From an uncultured Ignavibacteriales bacterium (lineage in GTDB: Bacteria; Bacteroidota; Ignavibacteria; Ignavibacteriales; Ignavibacteriaceae): a DNA stretch of 8,851 nucleotides. This document shows, in pieces, positions 1 to 8,360 of this stretch. The notes below the pieces were generated by a model. It did not search any database and had not been told where the DNA came from. It saw only the letters and a program-made list of their open reading frames with translations. The translations under genes and the position numbers were made by a program. How positions within the stretch are numbered: the first letter of the stretch is position 1; every line of letters begins with the position of its first letter. Location of the stretch: positions 1 to 8,851 of the forward strand of contig CAJXGP010000056.1 of NCBI GenBank assembly GCA_913053915.1, given 5' to 3'.

Positions 1-759
1 GGTTTGTAAATTAATACTCAAATCGCCGATTTCATCTAGAAAAATAGTGCCGTTTTCGGCGAGTTCAAATAGTCCATACTTTCTATTTTTAGCATTTGTG
101 AATGCACCCGGTTCGTAACCAAACAGTTCGGATTCCAAAAGAGTATCCGGAATTGAAGTACAAATTATATCGACAAACGGAAAATCTTTGCTAATGCTAT
201 TTTTATGAATAGCTTTGGCAAGAAGTCCTTTTCCGGCTCCTGTTTCACCTCTTATTAAGATATTGATATCTGTCTTATCCGCAATTTTTTTAGCAATATC
301 CAGTACCTTTAATAATTGTTTAGATTTTCCAAGTATTGAGTTAAAATTGTAAATGTTATTTTCCAGCAGATTATAAGAAGACCTATCCGTAAGAAATGAG
401 TTATTAGAAATTACTTCTTCAAGATAAGAAGTGAATTTATACAACTCATAAGGGAAAACAAATATATAGATAAATCCAAGTTTTACAATTGAGCTAACAA
501 GTAAAGCGTTATCGGTTTTTACAACAAATATAATTTTATTTTTGATTTCATTTTTTATCTCAAGTATTTTATTAAGCAATTTAGATTCTATATTATCCAA
601 TTGCATAATTATTATATCGTTAGGATTCACAACAAAACGTTTCCCATGCTTAAAAGAGAGAGTAAATCCTTTTAGTTGCAGTTGCTTAAGAATGGAAATA
701 ATTGATGTTATATCATCAGAATCCGAATAGACCTTAATATTTATTTTAACCTTACGCAT
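1..759 (-). CDS. Sigma-54-dependent transcriptional activator with degenerate receiver-like domain (3' part missing)
   Basis: The frame is open from an ATG at 759 to the left edge, giving the first 253 residues. Residues about 1-123 have the length and alternating strand/helix pattern of a response-regulator receiver. A linker leads into a sigma-54 AAA+ domain from about residue 141. That domain shows a Walker A (GETGAGKG, 171-178), the LLESELFG segment (207-214), a GAFTGA-type loop written GAFTNA (218-223) and a Walker B (TIFLDEIGDL, 238-247). The arginine finger, sensor II and DNA-binding HTH lie beyond the window. The family remodels sigma-54 RNA polymerase at -24/-12 promoters by ATP hydrolysis. 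The receiver lacks its usual phosphorylation residues (Gln53 where the acceptor Asp is expected), so phosphorelay control is unlikely. The start lies 3 nt after the tandem stop of the upstream kinase gene, implying coupled expression. The family call is secure; the target genes are unknown. Confidence 0.9.
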   Translation of the reverse strand, partial: MRKVKINIKVYSDSDDITSIISILKQLQLKGFTLSFKHGKRFVVNPNDIIIMQLDNIESKLLNKILEIKNEIKNKIIFVVKTDNALLVSSIVKLGFIYIFVFPYELYKFTSYLEEVISNNSFLTDRSSYNLLENNIYNFNSILGKSKQLLKVLDIAKKIADKTDINILIRGETGAGKGLLAKAIHKNSISKDFPFVDIICTSIPDTLLESELFGYEPGAFTNAKNRKYGLFELAENGTIFLDEIGDLSINLQT

Positions 760-762
760 TTA

Positions 763-3700
763 TTAATTTTGCATTTCATATTTTTCCAGTATTTCCAAAG
801 TACGTTTTCTTTCCGGTTCTTCAAGATAGATTTTTTTTAATCGATTATCCTTGATACCGTCGGCAATAAATAAAATTAGAGATTTTGTATATTTTATATA
901 ATTATTGGCTTTAGAAATATTACCTCTTTGAATATAGTAAACCGAAATAGCATTTAATACTTTCCAGGTGAGTTCGGTAATTGAAGATTCTTCAATTAAG
1001 TGATATGCATTCAAATAATAATCAATAGATGATTTTAACTTTAACGTTGAATCTGCTTCGGCAATTTTCCCCAACATTAAGTCACGCTCAGCGTTAAACA
1101 TAAAATAATCGGAACAAAAGTTATTTATTTCCTTTGAAAAAAGTTCATGGTAGGCATGTTCGCTTTGATCGTTGTCGATCATTAATTCAACTATTTTAGT
1201 TGTTGCGCTAAAATAGTCAAATTTAGATTTGTATTCTAAAAATGTCTTTCTAATAATTTGTAATTCTTCGATAAAACTACTGGTTTCTTTTTGAATAATT
1301 TTAGACCGAAGTACTAAATAATTATAGTTATTTTTATGTTTTACCGAAGAATTATCTTCCGTTAAAAGAGTTTTAAAATCATTTAAAATGCTGTTTAAAT
1401 TTTCATAATCTCCCATAGTTAAGTAAAATTTTCCCAAAAGGAAAAGTGATTCCATTTCTTCATTTGTATTCTGTAATTTTACAGAGATTTTTCTAGAAAT
1501 TATGATTGATTCCAGAGCTTTTTGATAGTCACAAGTTAAATAATAAATCTCACCTAAATTATATTGAACTAGTCCGTTACTTTGCAAGTTTCCTAAACTG
1601 ATAAAAATAGAATCTGCTCTTTCGTAAAATTCAATTGCCTTCTCAATATTAAAATGTTCATAATTATAAACTCCAAAATTCAGAAGGAGTCTTGCTTCTT
1701 GTTCCAAATTGCCTATTGATGAATTAATATCTAACGATTTATTCCAGAACAACTCTGCTTTAGCATACTCTCCCTTTACGTTATAAATGTTACCAATGTT
1801 CATTTTTATTTGAGCGAGTCGTAACCTTGAATCATTTTCCTGATATATTTTCGCTGCTTTTCCAAAATATTCTAAAGCGTAATCTAAATTATTGTTAAAG
1901 TGAATCTCGACAAGACCTAAAAGGTTATAACTTTTCGCTTCTTCGAGAGGCCGAGTATTTTCATCTGACATTATAGATTTACAAATTTCAATTGTTTTGT
2001 CAAATTCATTCAAATCAAAATCGGCACCGGCAATTTCCAAAAGCAAAGCTTGTTTTTCGAATTTGTTTTCAATTTTAGAAACAATGTTTTCGAGAACTTT
2101 TATTCCCTCTTCTACATTGCCGGAATTGATCAAACTGCTTCCCTTCCAGCTAATCAATTTTCTCCTTCTGCTATCATCTGTCTTTTCATTCAAAAGTTTA
2201 TTAACTATCTCTAAAGTAGATTTGTAATCACTCGTTAGAAAAAATGCTTTAGCTAAATTAAATTCAACTTCAAAATGGTCCTCAGGGGATAGGGGATAAT
2301 CACTTAATTCTTTTAAGATATTCTTTTGATAAGAATAAGCTGAAATCTTTTCCGCTTCATCTAATTCTTGTTTTAGGATTTCATAACTTTTATTGTATTC
2401 ACCTCCCAATTTAAATTGCTTCGCGAGTTCAGTTTTGCTAAAATCAGGAAGTTTATTCATTATGTCATTAGCAATATTTAAATGAAATCGCTTTTTATCC
2501 TCGATAGCAGAATATATATAATTTTTTAATCCTTTTGATATGAATGTTGGATTTTCATTCGAGTTTGATTGAGCAAAAATATTTTTATAACGAAGATTTT
2601 CAATCAATTGTATGGCGATATCATTTGAGGTATTTGATATTGCAGCTAGATTGGAGGAAGTCATATTAATTTCGAATGTTGAAAAATTTTGTGCTAATCC
2701 CAGTTCTTCAGGGTTAAGACTTTTTAACCGTTCTGAATAAATTTCTTCATTGGAGCTTTTAAGTAATTTTATAGTTTCTTCATCTGCTTTTATTATGCAT
2801 CCTTCCGGAGAAAATTTAATAATTTTTAAAAGTATGGCATCTCTTATAAAACTTATGATACTACCAGGCATTAAATCGGAATATTGGAGTATTAATTGAT
2901 TAAGTTCTTTTTTGGGAAAAGCCTGATAGAAACTCTTTTCAATATATTCATTCAAATTTACATCTGTGAAAGATGTAAGGTTTAATTCACGTAAATTATG
3001 AATAAAATCCGATTTATAATTTAAATCGGATGTTTCGGTTAGTATTACTTTTATTTTATTTACCTGAAAAATCGGAATCAAATTTTTTAATGTTTCATGC
3101 GTAAATTGATCATAAATATTAAAACCGTCCAGGATAATTATAAAATCATTTTTATTCAGTATACTTGTTAAAATTGATTTCAGATCATCAATAAATTCGA
3201 GAGTTTTCATCTCAAAAAATTTTTCTATTTTATCTATGGTATTTCCATCTAATTTCGGATAGATAAAAGTATTGTAAAGTATTTGCTTAATTATAAAATT
3301 AACAAAATTTCGTCCCGTTTTTGTGTTGCTTGAGTTGATATAAACAACCTTATCGTAAGAAGAGTATATCTCTTCAACAAGCGCTGTTTTACCGGAGCCT
3401 TCAAAACCTTTGATCGTAAAAACTTCTCCGCTGCTTCTATCTGAGATATATTTTTGAAGTATTGTTAAAATATCCTTTCTGTTTGAAAAAACTTTTGCCG
3501 GCATCCAATCCTTGGCTAAGCTTTCATCTATTTTAATATCTAAATCATTTAACACTTGAAGCGTGTTTGAATATCTTTCATTGGGGTTTTTATTTAAAAG
3601 TTTCTTTACAATATTGATAAATTTCTTTGAATAGTGTGAGTTGGGAAATTCAAAATCCTTTTCCAAATGCGCTTTGTAAATTTCAAGCTCGTCGGTAGTT

Positions 3701-4335
3701 TCGAATGGGAAAGTTTTATATACAAGTCTGTATAATATTATTCCCAGAGAATATAAATCTACTCTGTAATCGTGAATTTCCTTTTTAAGTATTTCAGGAG
3801 CCATGTATTCAGCACTACCACGTATAACATCTTTATTATTATTTATTATATGTTGTGAGAATCCCAAATCTATTAATTTTATTACAGGTTTACCATCGAC
3901 ATTTTTGACTAATATGTTCTCAGGTTTTAGATCATAATAAATGTAATTCGATTGGTGTAAGTAATAGAGCGTAGAACAAATTTGCCTCAGTATTTCTCTA
4001 ACAATATTTTCGTCTTCAAGATTATCATAAGCGAGGAGAGGTTTTCCATCGAAATATTCCAGTGTAAAAAATTTACTTCCCAATGATATGTCATTAATAT
4101 CGGTGGTATTTTTCACCACTGAACCAAGATCATTAGTTGTGATAATATTCGGATGATTTAATTTTTTAAGAGTAAAATATTCGGAAATAAAATATTTTTT
4201 TTCCTCTTCATCAACATCATACGGTAAAATTTTCATTGCCGGTTTTTCCCCGGGGAATTCCTGATCCGTACATAAGAAAACGGCACTTCGCCCTTCTCCT
4301 AATTTTTGATGTATAAAATAACGTTCATTTATCAT
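763..4335 (-). CDS. Multidomain Ser/Thr protein kinase with STAND-like ATPase and TPR repeats
   Basis: A 1190-residue, presumably cytoplasmic signalling protein with no evident signal peptide or membrane segment. Residues about 6-267 form a eukaryotic-like kinase: glycine loop (GEGRSAV, 13-19), Lys35, alpha-C Glu52 (probable), catalytic loop YYDLKPEN (133-140; Asp135, Lys137, Asn140), DLG (156-158) for DFG, and APE (179-181). Residues about 283-540 form a P-loop ATPase with Walker A (GFEGSGKT, 310-317) and a Walker B-like ILDGF ending near Asp403. Repeated helical pairs of TPR type run from about 690 to 1150, clearest at 800-950. The architecture recalls PknK/MalT-like regulators, in which ATPase and TPR parts sense ligands or partners. 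The HRD arginine is missing (Tyr134). The start overlaps the permease stop as ATGA, and the gene ends in tandem TAA codons 3 nt before the sigma-54 activator. The natural inference is that it controls that activator in response to the transporter; its substrates are not visible. Confidence 0.92.
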   Translation of the reverse strand: MINERYFIHQKLGEGRSAVFLCTDQEFPGEKPAMKILPYDVDEEEKKYFISEYFTLKKLNHPNIITTNDLGSVVKNTTDINDISLGSKFFTLEYFDGKPLLAYDNLEDENIVREILRQICSTLYYLHQSNYIYYDLKPENILVKNVDGKPVIKLIDLGFSQHIINNNKDVIRGSAEYMAPEILKKEIHDYRVDLYSLGIILYRLVYKTFPFETTDELEIYKAHLEKDFEFPNSHYSKKFINIVKKLLNKNPNERYSNTLQVLNDLDIKIDESLAKDWMPAKVFSNRKDILTILQKYISDRSSGEVFTIKGFEGSGKTALVEEIYSSYDKVVYINSSNTKTGRNFVNFIIKQILYNTFIYPKLDGNTIDKIEKFFEMKTLEFIDDLKSILTSILNKNDFIIILDGFNIYDQFTHETLKNLIPIFQVNKIKVILTETSDLNYKSDFIHNLRELNLTSFTDVNLNEYIEKSFYQAFPKKELNQLILQYSDLMPGSIISFIRDAILLKIIKFSPEGCIIKADEETIKLLKSSNEEIYSERLKSLNPEELGLAQNFSTFEINMTSSNLAAISNTSNDIAIQLIENLRYKNIFAQSNSNENPTFISKGLKNYIYSAIEDKKRFHLNIANDIMNKLPDFSKTELAKQFKLGGEYNKSYEILKQELDEAEKISAYSYQKNILKELSDYPLSPEDHFEVEFNLAKAFFLTSDYKSTLEIVNKLLNEKTDDSRRRKLISWKGSSLINSGNVEEGIKVLENIVSKIENKFEKQALLLEIAGADFDLNEFDKTIEICKSIMSDENTRPLEEAKSYNLLGLVEIHFNNNLDYALEYFGKAAKIYQENDSRLRLAQIKMNIGNIYNVKGEYAKAELFWNKSLDINSSIGNLEQEARLLLNFGVYNYEHFNIEKAIEFYERADSIFISLGNLQSNGLVQYNLGEIYYLTCDYQKALESIIISRKISVKLQNTNEEMESLFLLGKFYLTMGDYENLNSILNDFKTLLTEDNSSVKHKNNYNYLVLRSKIIQKETSSFIEELQIIRKTFLEYKSKFDYFSATTKIVELMIDNDQSEHAYHELFSKEINNFCSDYFMFNAERDLMLGKIAEADSTLKLKSSIDYYLNAYHLIEESSITELTWKVLNAISVYYIQRGNISKANNYIKYTKSLILFIADGIKDNRLKKIYLEEPERKRTLEILEKYEMQN

Positions 4336-5615
4336 TCGTTTAACCTAGGATTAAGTTTTACATTAATTTCTTTGCCAAGATTATTAGCTACATAAAGAGT
4401 AAAAAACAATGTTATTCCTGGGAAAAATATCATCCACCAAGCTTGCGATAAATAGTTTTGCCCTGCTGCAATCATTGCTCCCCATGAGGGGTATAAATTT
4501 CCTGTTCCAAGACCCAAAAAACTAAGTGCCGCTTCGGCAAGTATAACATTGCCATATTGAAAAACCAAATTTACAATTACCGGAGCCAATATTAAAGGTA
4601 ATATCTCCTTTAACAATAAGTTTCGTTTAGGCAAACCGATTAATTTAGCGCTTATAAAAAAGTCTTTTGTTTTCAATGAAATCACTTCACCGCGAACAAT
4701 CTTGAATAAGCTCATCCATCCGGAAAAGCCTAATACAATTATAATTGATAATAATGAATTTCCAAAAAAAGCCAGGATCAGAATTATTAGAAATATTATG
4801 GGAAATGCCATAAACATATCTGTGAATCGGCTGATAATTGTATCGATGATTCCACCAATATATCCGGCTAAAAACCCCAAAGAAAGACCTAAAAGAAGCG
4901 ATATAACTACCGAACCTAAACCAACAAACAATGAAACTCTTGCTCCATATACAAGCCTTGAATAAATATCTCTGCCTAATTCATCGGTTCCTAGAATAAA
5001 CATTCTTGAAGTGATATAAGGTTTACCATTCTTAAACTGTAATTTTTTGTTGCTGATTTTTGTAGAAAATCCTTTTTGAAAATAAATTACACCCAAATCG
5101 ACATGAACACTGTCTGCAAAAATAATCGATTCATTAAATATGTTTTTAACTACGAGTTTCTTTTGTGTGATAAATTTTCCTATATCGTTCAATGTTGTTT
5201 TACCTTTGTCCTTGAGATGAATCACCTTAACTACACTTAAAGGAGGAAGTAGTCTAGTTACACTCAAATTCTTCTGAAAATCAGGGTTGGAATCTGCTAC
5301 AAACGGTGCAAATATAAAAAATATTGTGAGAATAATTAAGACTACCGCAGTAAAATTTAATCTTGATGATAAGATTGAAATCTTGTTTCTCTTCAAAAAC
5401 AAAAATATTGGTAGAAAAACGATCATCAAAGCAGAAATTAAAGGATCGATCAAAGATAATGACAATTGATTAACGGCGAATGTATAATTGGAAAAGAAAA
5501 GGCCAATATATTCAATCAAAAGTATGTAAGAATTTATCACTCTGTTTAATCTGATTAACAGCAGTATTAAACAAAGCCCAATAATCAAATGCCATATTTT
5601 TAATGTTTTTTGCAT
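4332..5615 (-). CDS. Dipeptide/oligopeptide ABC transporter permease, DppC/OppC type, with extended N-terminus
   Basis: An inner-membrane permease of the BPD transport family, 427 residues against about 280-310 for typical DppC. The C-terminal half is canonical: GTDELGRDIYSRLVYGAR (209-226), several hydrophobic spans, a cytoplasmic EAA-type loop (about 321-340, with Gly327 and the I-LP ending) that contacts the ATPase, and the AALSFLGLG signature (362-370). The N-terminal half is unusual. Hydrophobic stretches at about 8-22 and 57-74 precede the usual first membrane span (about 88-104), and about 100 residues separate that span from GTDELGRD, where about 40 is usual. That loop is probably extracytoplasmic. 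The ATG follows the DppB stop directly (TAAATG), and the gene ends in an ATGA overlap with the kinase gene. Substrate is probably peptides; related systems move nickel or oligosaccharides, and sequence alone does not decide. Confidence 0.93.
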   Translation of the reverse strand: MQKTLKIWHLIIGLCLILLLIRLNRVINSYILLIEYIGLFFSNYTFAVNQLSLSLIDPLISALMIVFLPIFLFLKRNKISILSSRLNFTAVVLIILTIFFIFAPFVADSNPDFQKNLSVTRLLPPLSVVKVIHLKDKGKTTLNDIGKFITQKKLVVKNIFNESIIFADSVHVDLGVIYFQKGFSTKISNKKLQFKNGKPYITSRMFILGTDELGRDIYSRLVYGARVSLFVGLGSVVISLLLGLSLGFLAGYIGGIIDTIISRFTDMFMAFPIIFLIILILAFFGNSLLSIIIVLGFSGWMSLFKIVRGEVISLKTKDFFISAKLIGLPKRNLLLKEILPLILAPVIVNLVFQYGNVILAEAALSFLGLGTGNLYPSWGAMIAAGQNYLSQAWWMIFFPGITLFFTLYVANNLGKEINVKLNPRLNE

Positions 5616-6602
5616 TTAATTTAGTATTTCTTTCAAAAGTCTTTTATCTATTTTTGCTTTAAATAAATCGGCAATTAGATTACTGATAATAATTAGTACT
5701 CCCGATACAAATGTACAACCTATAACTAAGGGATAATCCCGGGATAGAATGGCGTTTATTGTTAAACGACCCATTCCCGGCAAACCGAATATAACCTCCG
5801 TAATCAAAGCCCCGCTGAATAATAATCCAAGCTCTACACCGGCAACGGATATCAAAGGACTCACGGCATTTGGAATAACATGTTTTTTGGTAATTTCCTT
5901 TTCCGAAAATCCATTAGCTCTCAAATTGAGTATAAAGGTCTGATTATAAACGTCCTCCAGGTTATCGCGTAAGTATCTGAAATAAATGGCAATCCCGCCT
6001 AAAGACAAGGTAATCAACGGTAAGATTAAGTGTTCTAAATGATCCCACAGTTTTCCGATAAATGATAATGAATATGAATTAATAGAACTAAATCCTGATG
6101 AGGGTAATAAATTAAATTGTACCGAAAAAATATAAATAAGTGAAACTCCGATTACGAAAGAGGGAATTGCATAAATCATTAAACTTGACTTTGAAATCAA
6201 ATGATCGAGTTTTCCATTAATATTTTTTACTGCGAGAAAAGATAGCAGAAAACCAAAACCGATCTGAATAATAAAGCTCATCAATGAAAACATTAATGTG
6301 AATGGCAGGAAGTTCCAAATAACAGAGAGAACAGGAGCCCTGTATGTGTATGAAATTCCAAAATTACCCTTTATTAGATTACCGATAAATGATTCATATT
6401 GTTTAAAGAGGGGTTTGTCGAGGTTGAAAGACTCTTTTACTTTTTCAGCTAATTTAGGGCTTAATTCAGGCGATATAAATTTCTGAGTCGGGTTTCCTGG
6501 AGAAATTCGTAAAAGGAAAAAGATAAACGTAATTAACAGAAATAACACTATCAAAGAAGTAAATATTCTTCGAATAATAGTGTTTAATATTTGCTTCTTC
6601 AT
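5616..6602 (-). CDS. Dipeptide/oligopeptide ABC transporter permease, DppB/OppB type
   Basis: A 328-residue inner-membrane permease that would form the transport channel with the DppC-type partner. It has the expected first membrane span (about 13-31) followed by RISPGNP (32-38), further spans, and a DppB-type EAA loop (about 224-246: LRANGFSEKEITKKHVIPNA). Downstream come the conserved ITEVIFGLPGMGRL stretch (267-280) and the AILSRDYP segment (284-291). Length is normal for the family. An in-frame ATG lies further upstream at 6650, but it would add 16 non-hydrophobic residues and overlap the lipoprotein gene by 41 nt. The ATG at 6602 gives the usual short charged N-terminus (MKKQ) just before the first span and leaves a 7-nt gap, so it is preferred. 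The stop abuts the next ATG. Neighbours and motifs agree on a peptide-class importer. Confidence 0.94.
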   Translation of the reverse strand: MKKQILNTIIRRIFTSLIVLFLLITFIFFLLRISPGNPTQKFISPELSPKLAEKVKESFNLDKPLFKQYESFIGNLIKGNFGISYTYRAPVLSVIWNFLPFTLMFSLMSFIIQIGFGFLLSFLAVKNINGKLDHLISKSSLMIYAIPSFVIGVSLIYIFSVQFNLLPSSGFSSINSYSLSFIGKLWDHLEHLILPLITLSLGGIAIYFRYLRDNLEDVYNQTFILNLRANGFSEKEITKKHVIPNAVSPLISVAGVELGLLFSGALITEVIFGLPGMGRLTINAILSRDYPLVIGCTFVSGVLIIISNLIADLFKAKIDKRLLKEILN

Positions 6603-6609
6603 ATCAAAG

Positions 6610-8271
6610 TTATTTATTAACCGACCAATTCCAGCAATGCAAAACCGCACCCAATGGGGTTACATTAATGCCTTTAATTCTCTTGTTATATACGACGATG
6701 TTATCTATCCAATATAAAAACGTAAATGGTTCATCTTTATATATAATATCTTGAATTTTTTTATTCAAATTGTTCCTTTTTTCTTTTGACTTTTCAACAT
6801 CAATTTTATTCAGTAATGTATTAACCTGATGATTTTGATAACCGGCAACATTTAAAATATTTTCTTTTAAATTAGAATTCCAATATGGTTTTAAGTCTAA
6901 CGGAATTGGAACAGACCAGCCCGCCATCCACGCATTGAATTTCTTATCAAACATTTTCCCGAAAAACACTTCAGGTTCAAGTGATTGAATTTTAACCTCG
7001 ATTCCTACAATCCGTAAATTGTTTTGGATTATGCTGGCGGCGAATTGTCTTCTTGGATTTCCGGAAGGGATGTACAAGGTAAATGAAAATTTTTTACCGT
7101 TCTTATCCAATATACCGTCATTGTTGGAGTCTCTCCATCCTACTTGAGATAAAAGTTCTTTCGCTTTTCCCGGGTCATAGGAGCGGGGAATTAAGGTAGT
7201 ATCTAATTCAGATTTAAATATTGGGGCTACCGGTCCGTAAGCTATCTCTCCATGATTATCTAAAAATTCACGCAAAATTTCTTCCCTGTTTATTGCATCG
7301 GTTAAAGCGGTTCTTACTCGATAATCGCCGAAAAATTGATTGGAAACTATTTTTTTACTTTTTTCGTATATGGATGGATTGAGATTATTCCATCCGATAT
7401 AATCGTATTCACGTCCTTTGATAGCAGTAATCACTAAATTATTAGAGTTTCTTAGTATCGGGACATCATCTGCTCTTATATCCTCCATTAAATCTATTTC
7501 ACCTTGTTTAAGCTGCGTTAATCTTGAAGTATAATCCGGTATCACTTTAAATATTAACCGGTCTATATTCCCCGGTTTATAAAGAAAAGAATTCTTGTTT
7601 GCTTGAAGAATTATCGACTGATTTTTATTCCATTTTTTCAAATAAAAAGCACCGTCAAAAACCGAATTATGATTTTTTTCGTAAGTTATCAGATTTTTTC
7701 TGTCAACATTCTTAAATACGTGTTCCGGGATTATGGGAATATTTATATCAACTAAGCTGGGTACGGCATCTTTTCTAAAATTAATAATTAATTCATACGG
7801 ATTAACTACCTTAAAAGTCTTGGCTAAGTTAATATGCTGCGAGGAGTCGGTATATAAACTTTTAAAAGTTCCGAATAACCTACTTTGGACGAGAGGATCG
7901 GAATATACATCGAATGAAAATATTACGTCTTTTACCGTAAACGGGACACCATCAGTCCATTTTACATTTTTTCTGAAATAGAAAGTGATTGAAGAAGAAT
8001 CTTTTGACCATTGCCAACTTTTTGCCAGCATCGGTTGAGGTATAAGTTCTCCTTTCGATGAATCCCATTGGAATTGCAGAGGACTTAGATAAAGCAATTC
8101 CGAAATATTACCTTCGTTTACAGTGAAGGAAAAAAGTGGGTTTAGTGATTCTACATCGGAGGAAATACCAACAACAACTCCGTTAAATTTTGTTGGTGAG
8201 CTTGTATTACATGCCGGTAAAATTCCGATGATTAATAATAGCAAAATAAAGTATATTTGCTTAAATCTCAT
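6610..8271 (-). CDS. Peptide/nickel ABC transporter solute-binding lipoprotein (SBP family 5)
   Basis: A 553-residue ligand-binding protein that would capture substrate outside the cytoplasmic membrane and deliver it to the two permeases. The N-terminus is a lipoprotein signal: MRFK, a hydrophobic core (about 6-19) and lipobox LPAC with Cys21 as the lipidated residue. Family-5 features follow in order: SDVESLNPL (38-45), LAKSWQWSKD (82-91) with the VKWTDGVPFTVKDVIFSFD stretch (103-121), the RVRTALTDAINREEIL segment (318-333), GPVAPIF (346-352), and the GWRDSNNDGILDKNGKKF segment (378-395). Length matches DppA/OppA-type proteins. It is the first gene of the minus-strand operon, so its promoter should lie in the 8272-8360 spacer. 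The lipobox fixes the start. Ligand specificity cannot be read from the sequence; peptide is the default for the family. Confidence 0.95.
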   Translation of the reverse strand: MRFKQIYFILLLLIIGILPACNTSSPTKFNGVVVGISSDVESLNPLFSFTVNEGNISELLYLSPLQFQWDSSKGELIPQPMLAKSWQWSKDSSSITFYFRKNVKWTDGVPFTVKDVIFSFDVYSDPLVQSRLFGTFKSLYTDSSQHINLAKTFKVVNPYELIINFRKDAVPSLVDINIPIIPEHVFKNVDRKNLITYEKNHNSVFDGAFYLKKWNKNQSIILQANKNSFLYKPGNIDRLIFKVIPDYTSRLTQLKQGEIDLMEDIRADDVPILRNSNNLVITAIKGREYDYIGWNNLNPSIYEKSKKIVSNQFFGDYRVRTALTDAINREEILREFLDNHGEIAYGPVAPIFKSELDTTLIPRSYDPGKAKELLSQVGWRDSNNDGILDKNGKKFSFTLYIPSGNPRRQFAASIIQNNLRIVGIEVKIQSLEPEVFFGKMFDKKFNAWMAGWSVPIPLDLKPYWNSNLKENILNVAGYQNHQVNTLLNKIDVEKSKEKRNNLNKKIQDIIYKDEPFTFLYWIDNIVVYNKRIKGINVTPLGAVLHCWNWSVNK

Positions 8272-8360
8272 TTGATCATCCGGTAGAAAATAATAATAAT
8301 TACTTTGTTGTTAATTTATTATTTTGTTAGGTAAATACAAAAATTATTATGTGATTTTAA
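8272..8360. promoter_or_regulatory. Divergent intergenic region expected to hold both promoters
   Basis: The only real non-coding spacer in the window: 89 bp, very AT-rich, between the divergent starts of the solute-binding lipoprotein and the ABC ATPase. Promoters for both directions must lie here or within the genes. No confident -10/-35, no Bacteroidota-type TTTG/TAnnTTTG pair and no sigma-54 -24/-12 (GG/GC) element stands out. On the plus strand a one-mismatch TTATTTTG lies near 8319-8326. A short GGA lies about 10 nt upstream of the lipoprotein ATG; no ribosome-binding motif precedes the ATPase ATG. The regulatory role is inferred from position only. Confidence 0.45.

Noticed and set aside
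542..730. Plus-strand open frame opposite the sigma-54 activator
   Set aside because: Lies entirely inside a well-supported minus-strand gene and shows no family features. The other plus-strand frames at 1997-2227, 4702-4965, 5287-5469, 5749-5943, 6298-6486 and 7733-7981 are rejected for the same reason.
5616..6650. Longer DppB reading frame starting at 6650
   Set aside because: It would add 16 non-family residues and overlap the lipoprotein gene by 41 nt; the ATG at 6602 fits the family N-terminus and operon spacing.
8272..8360. Sigma-54 promoter that the encoded activator could use on its own operon
   Set aside because: No TGGC/TTGC-like pair with GG and GC 10 bp apart was seen on either strand of the spacer; self-regulation is not supported by the sequence.
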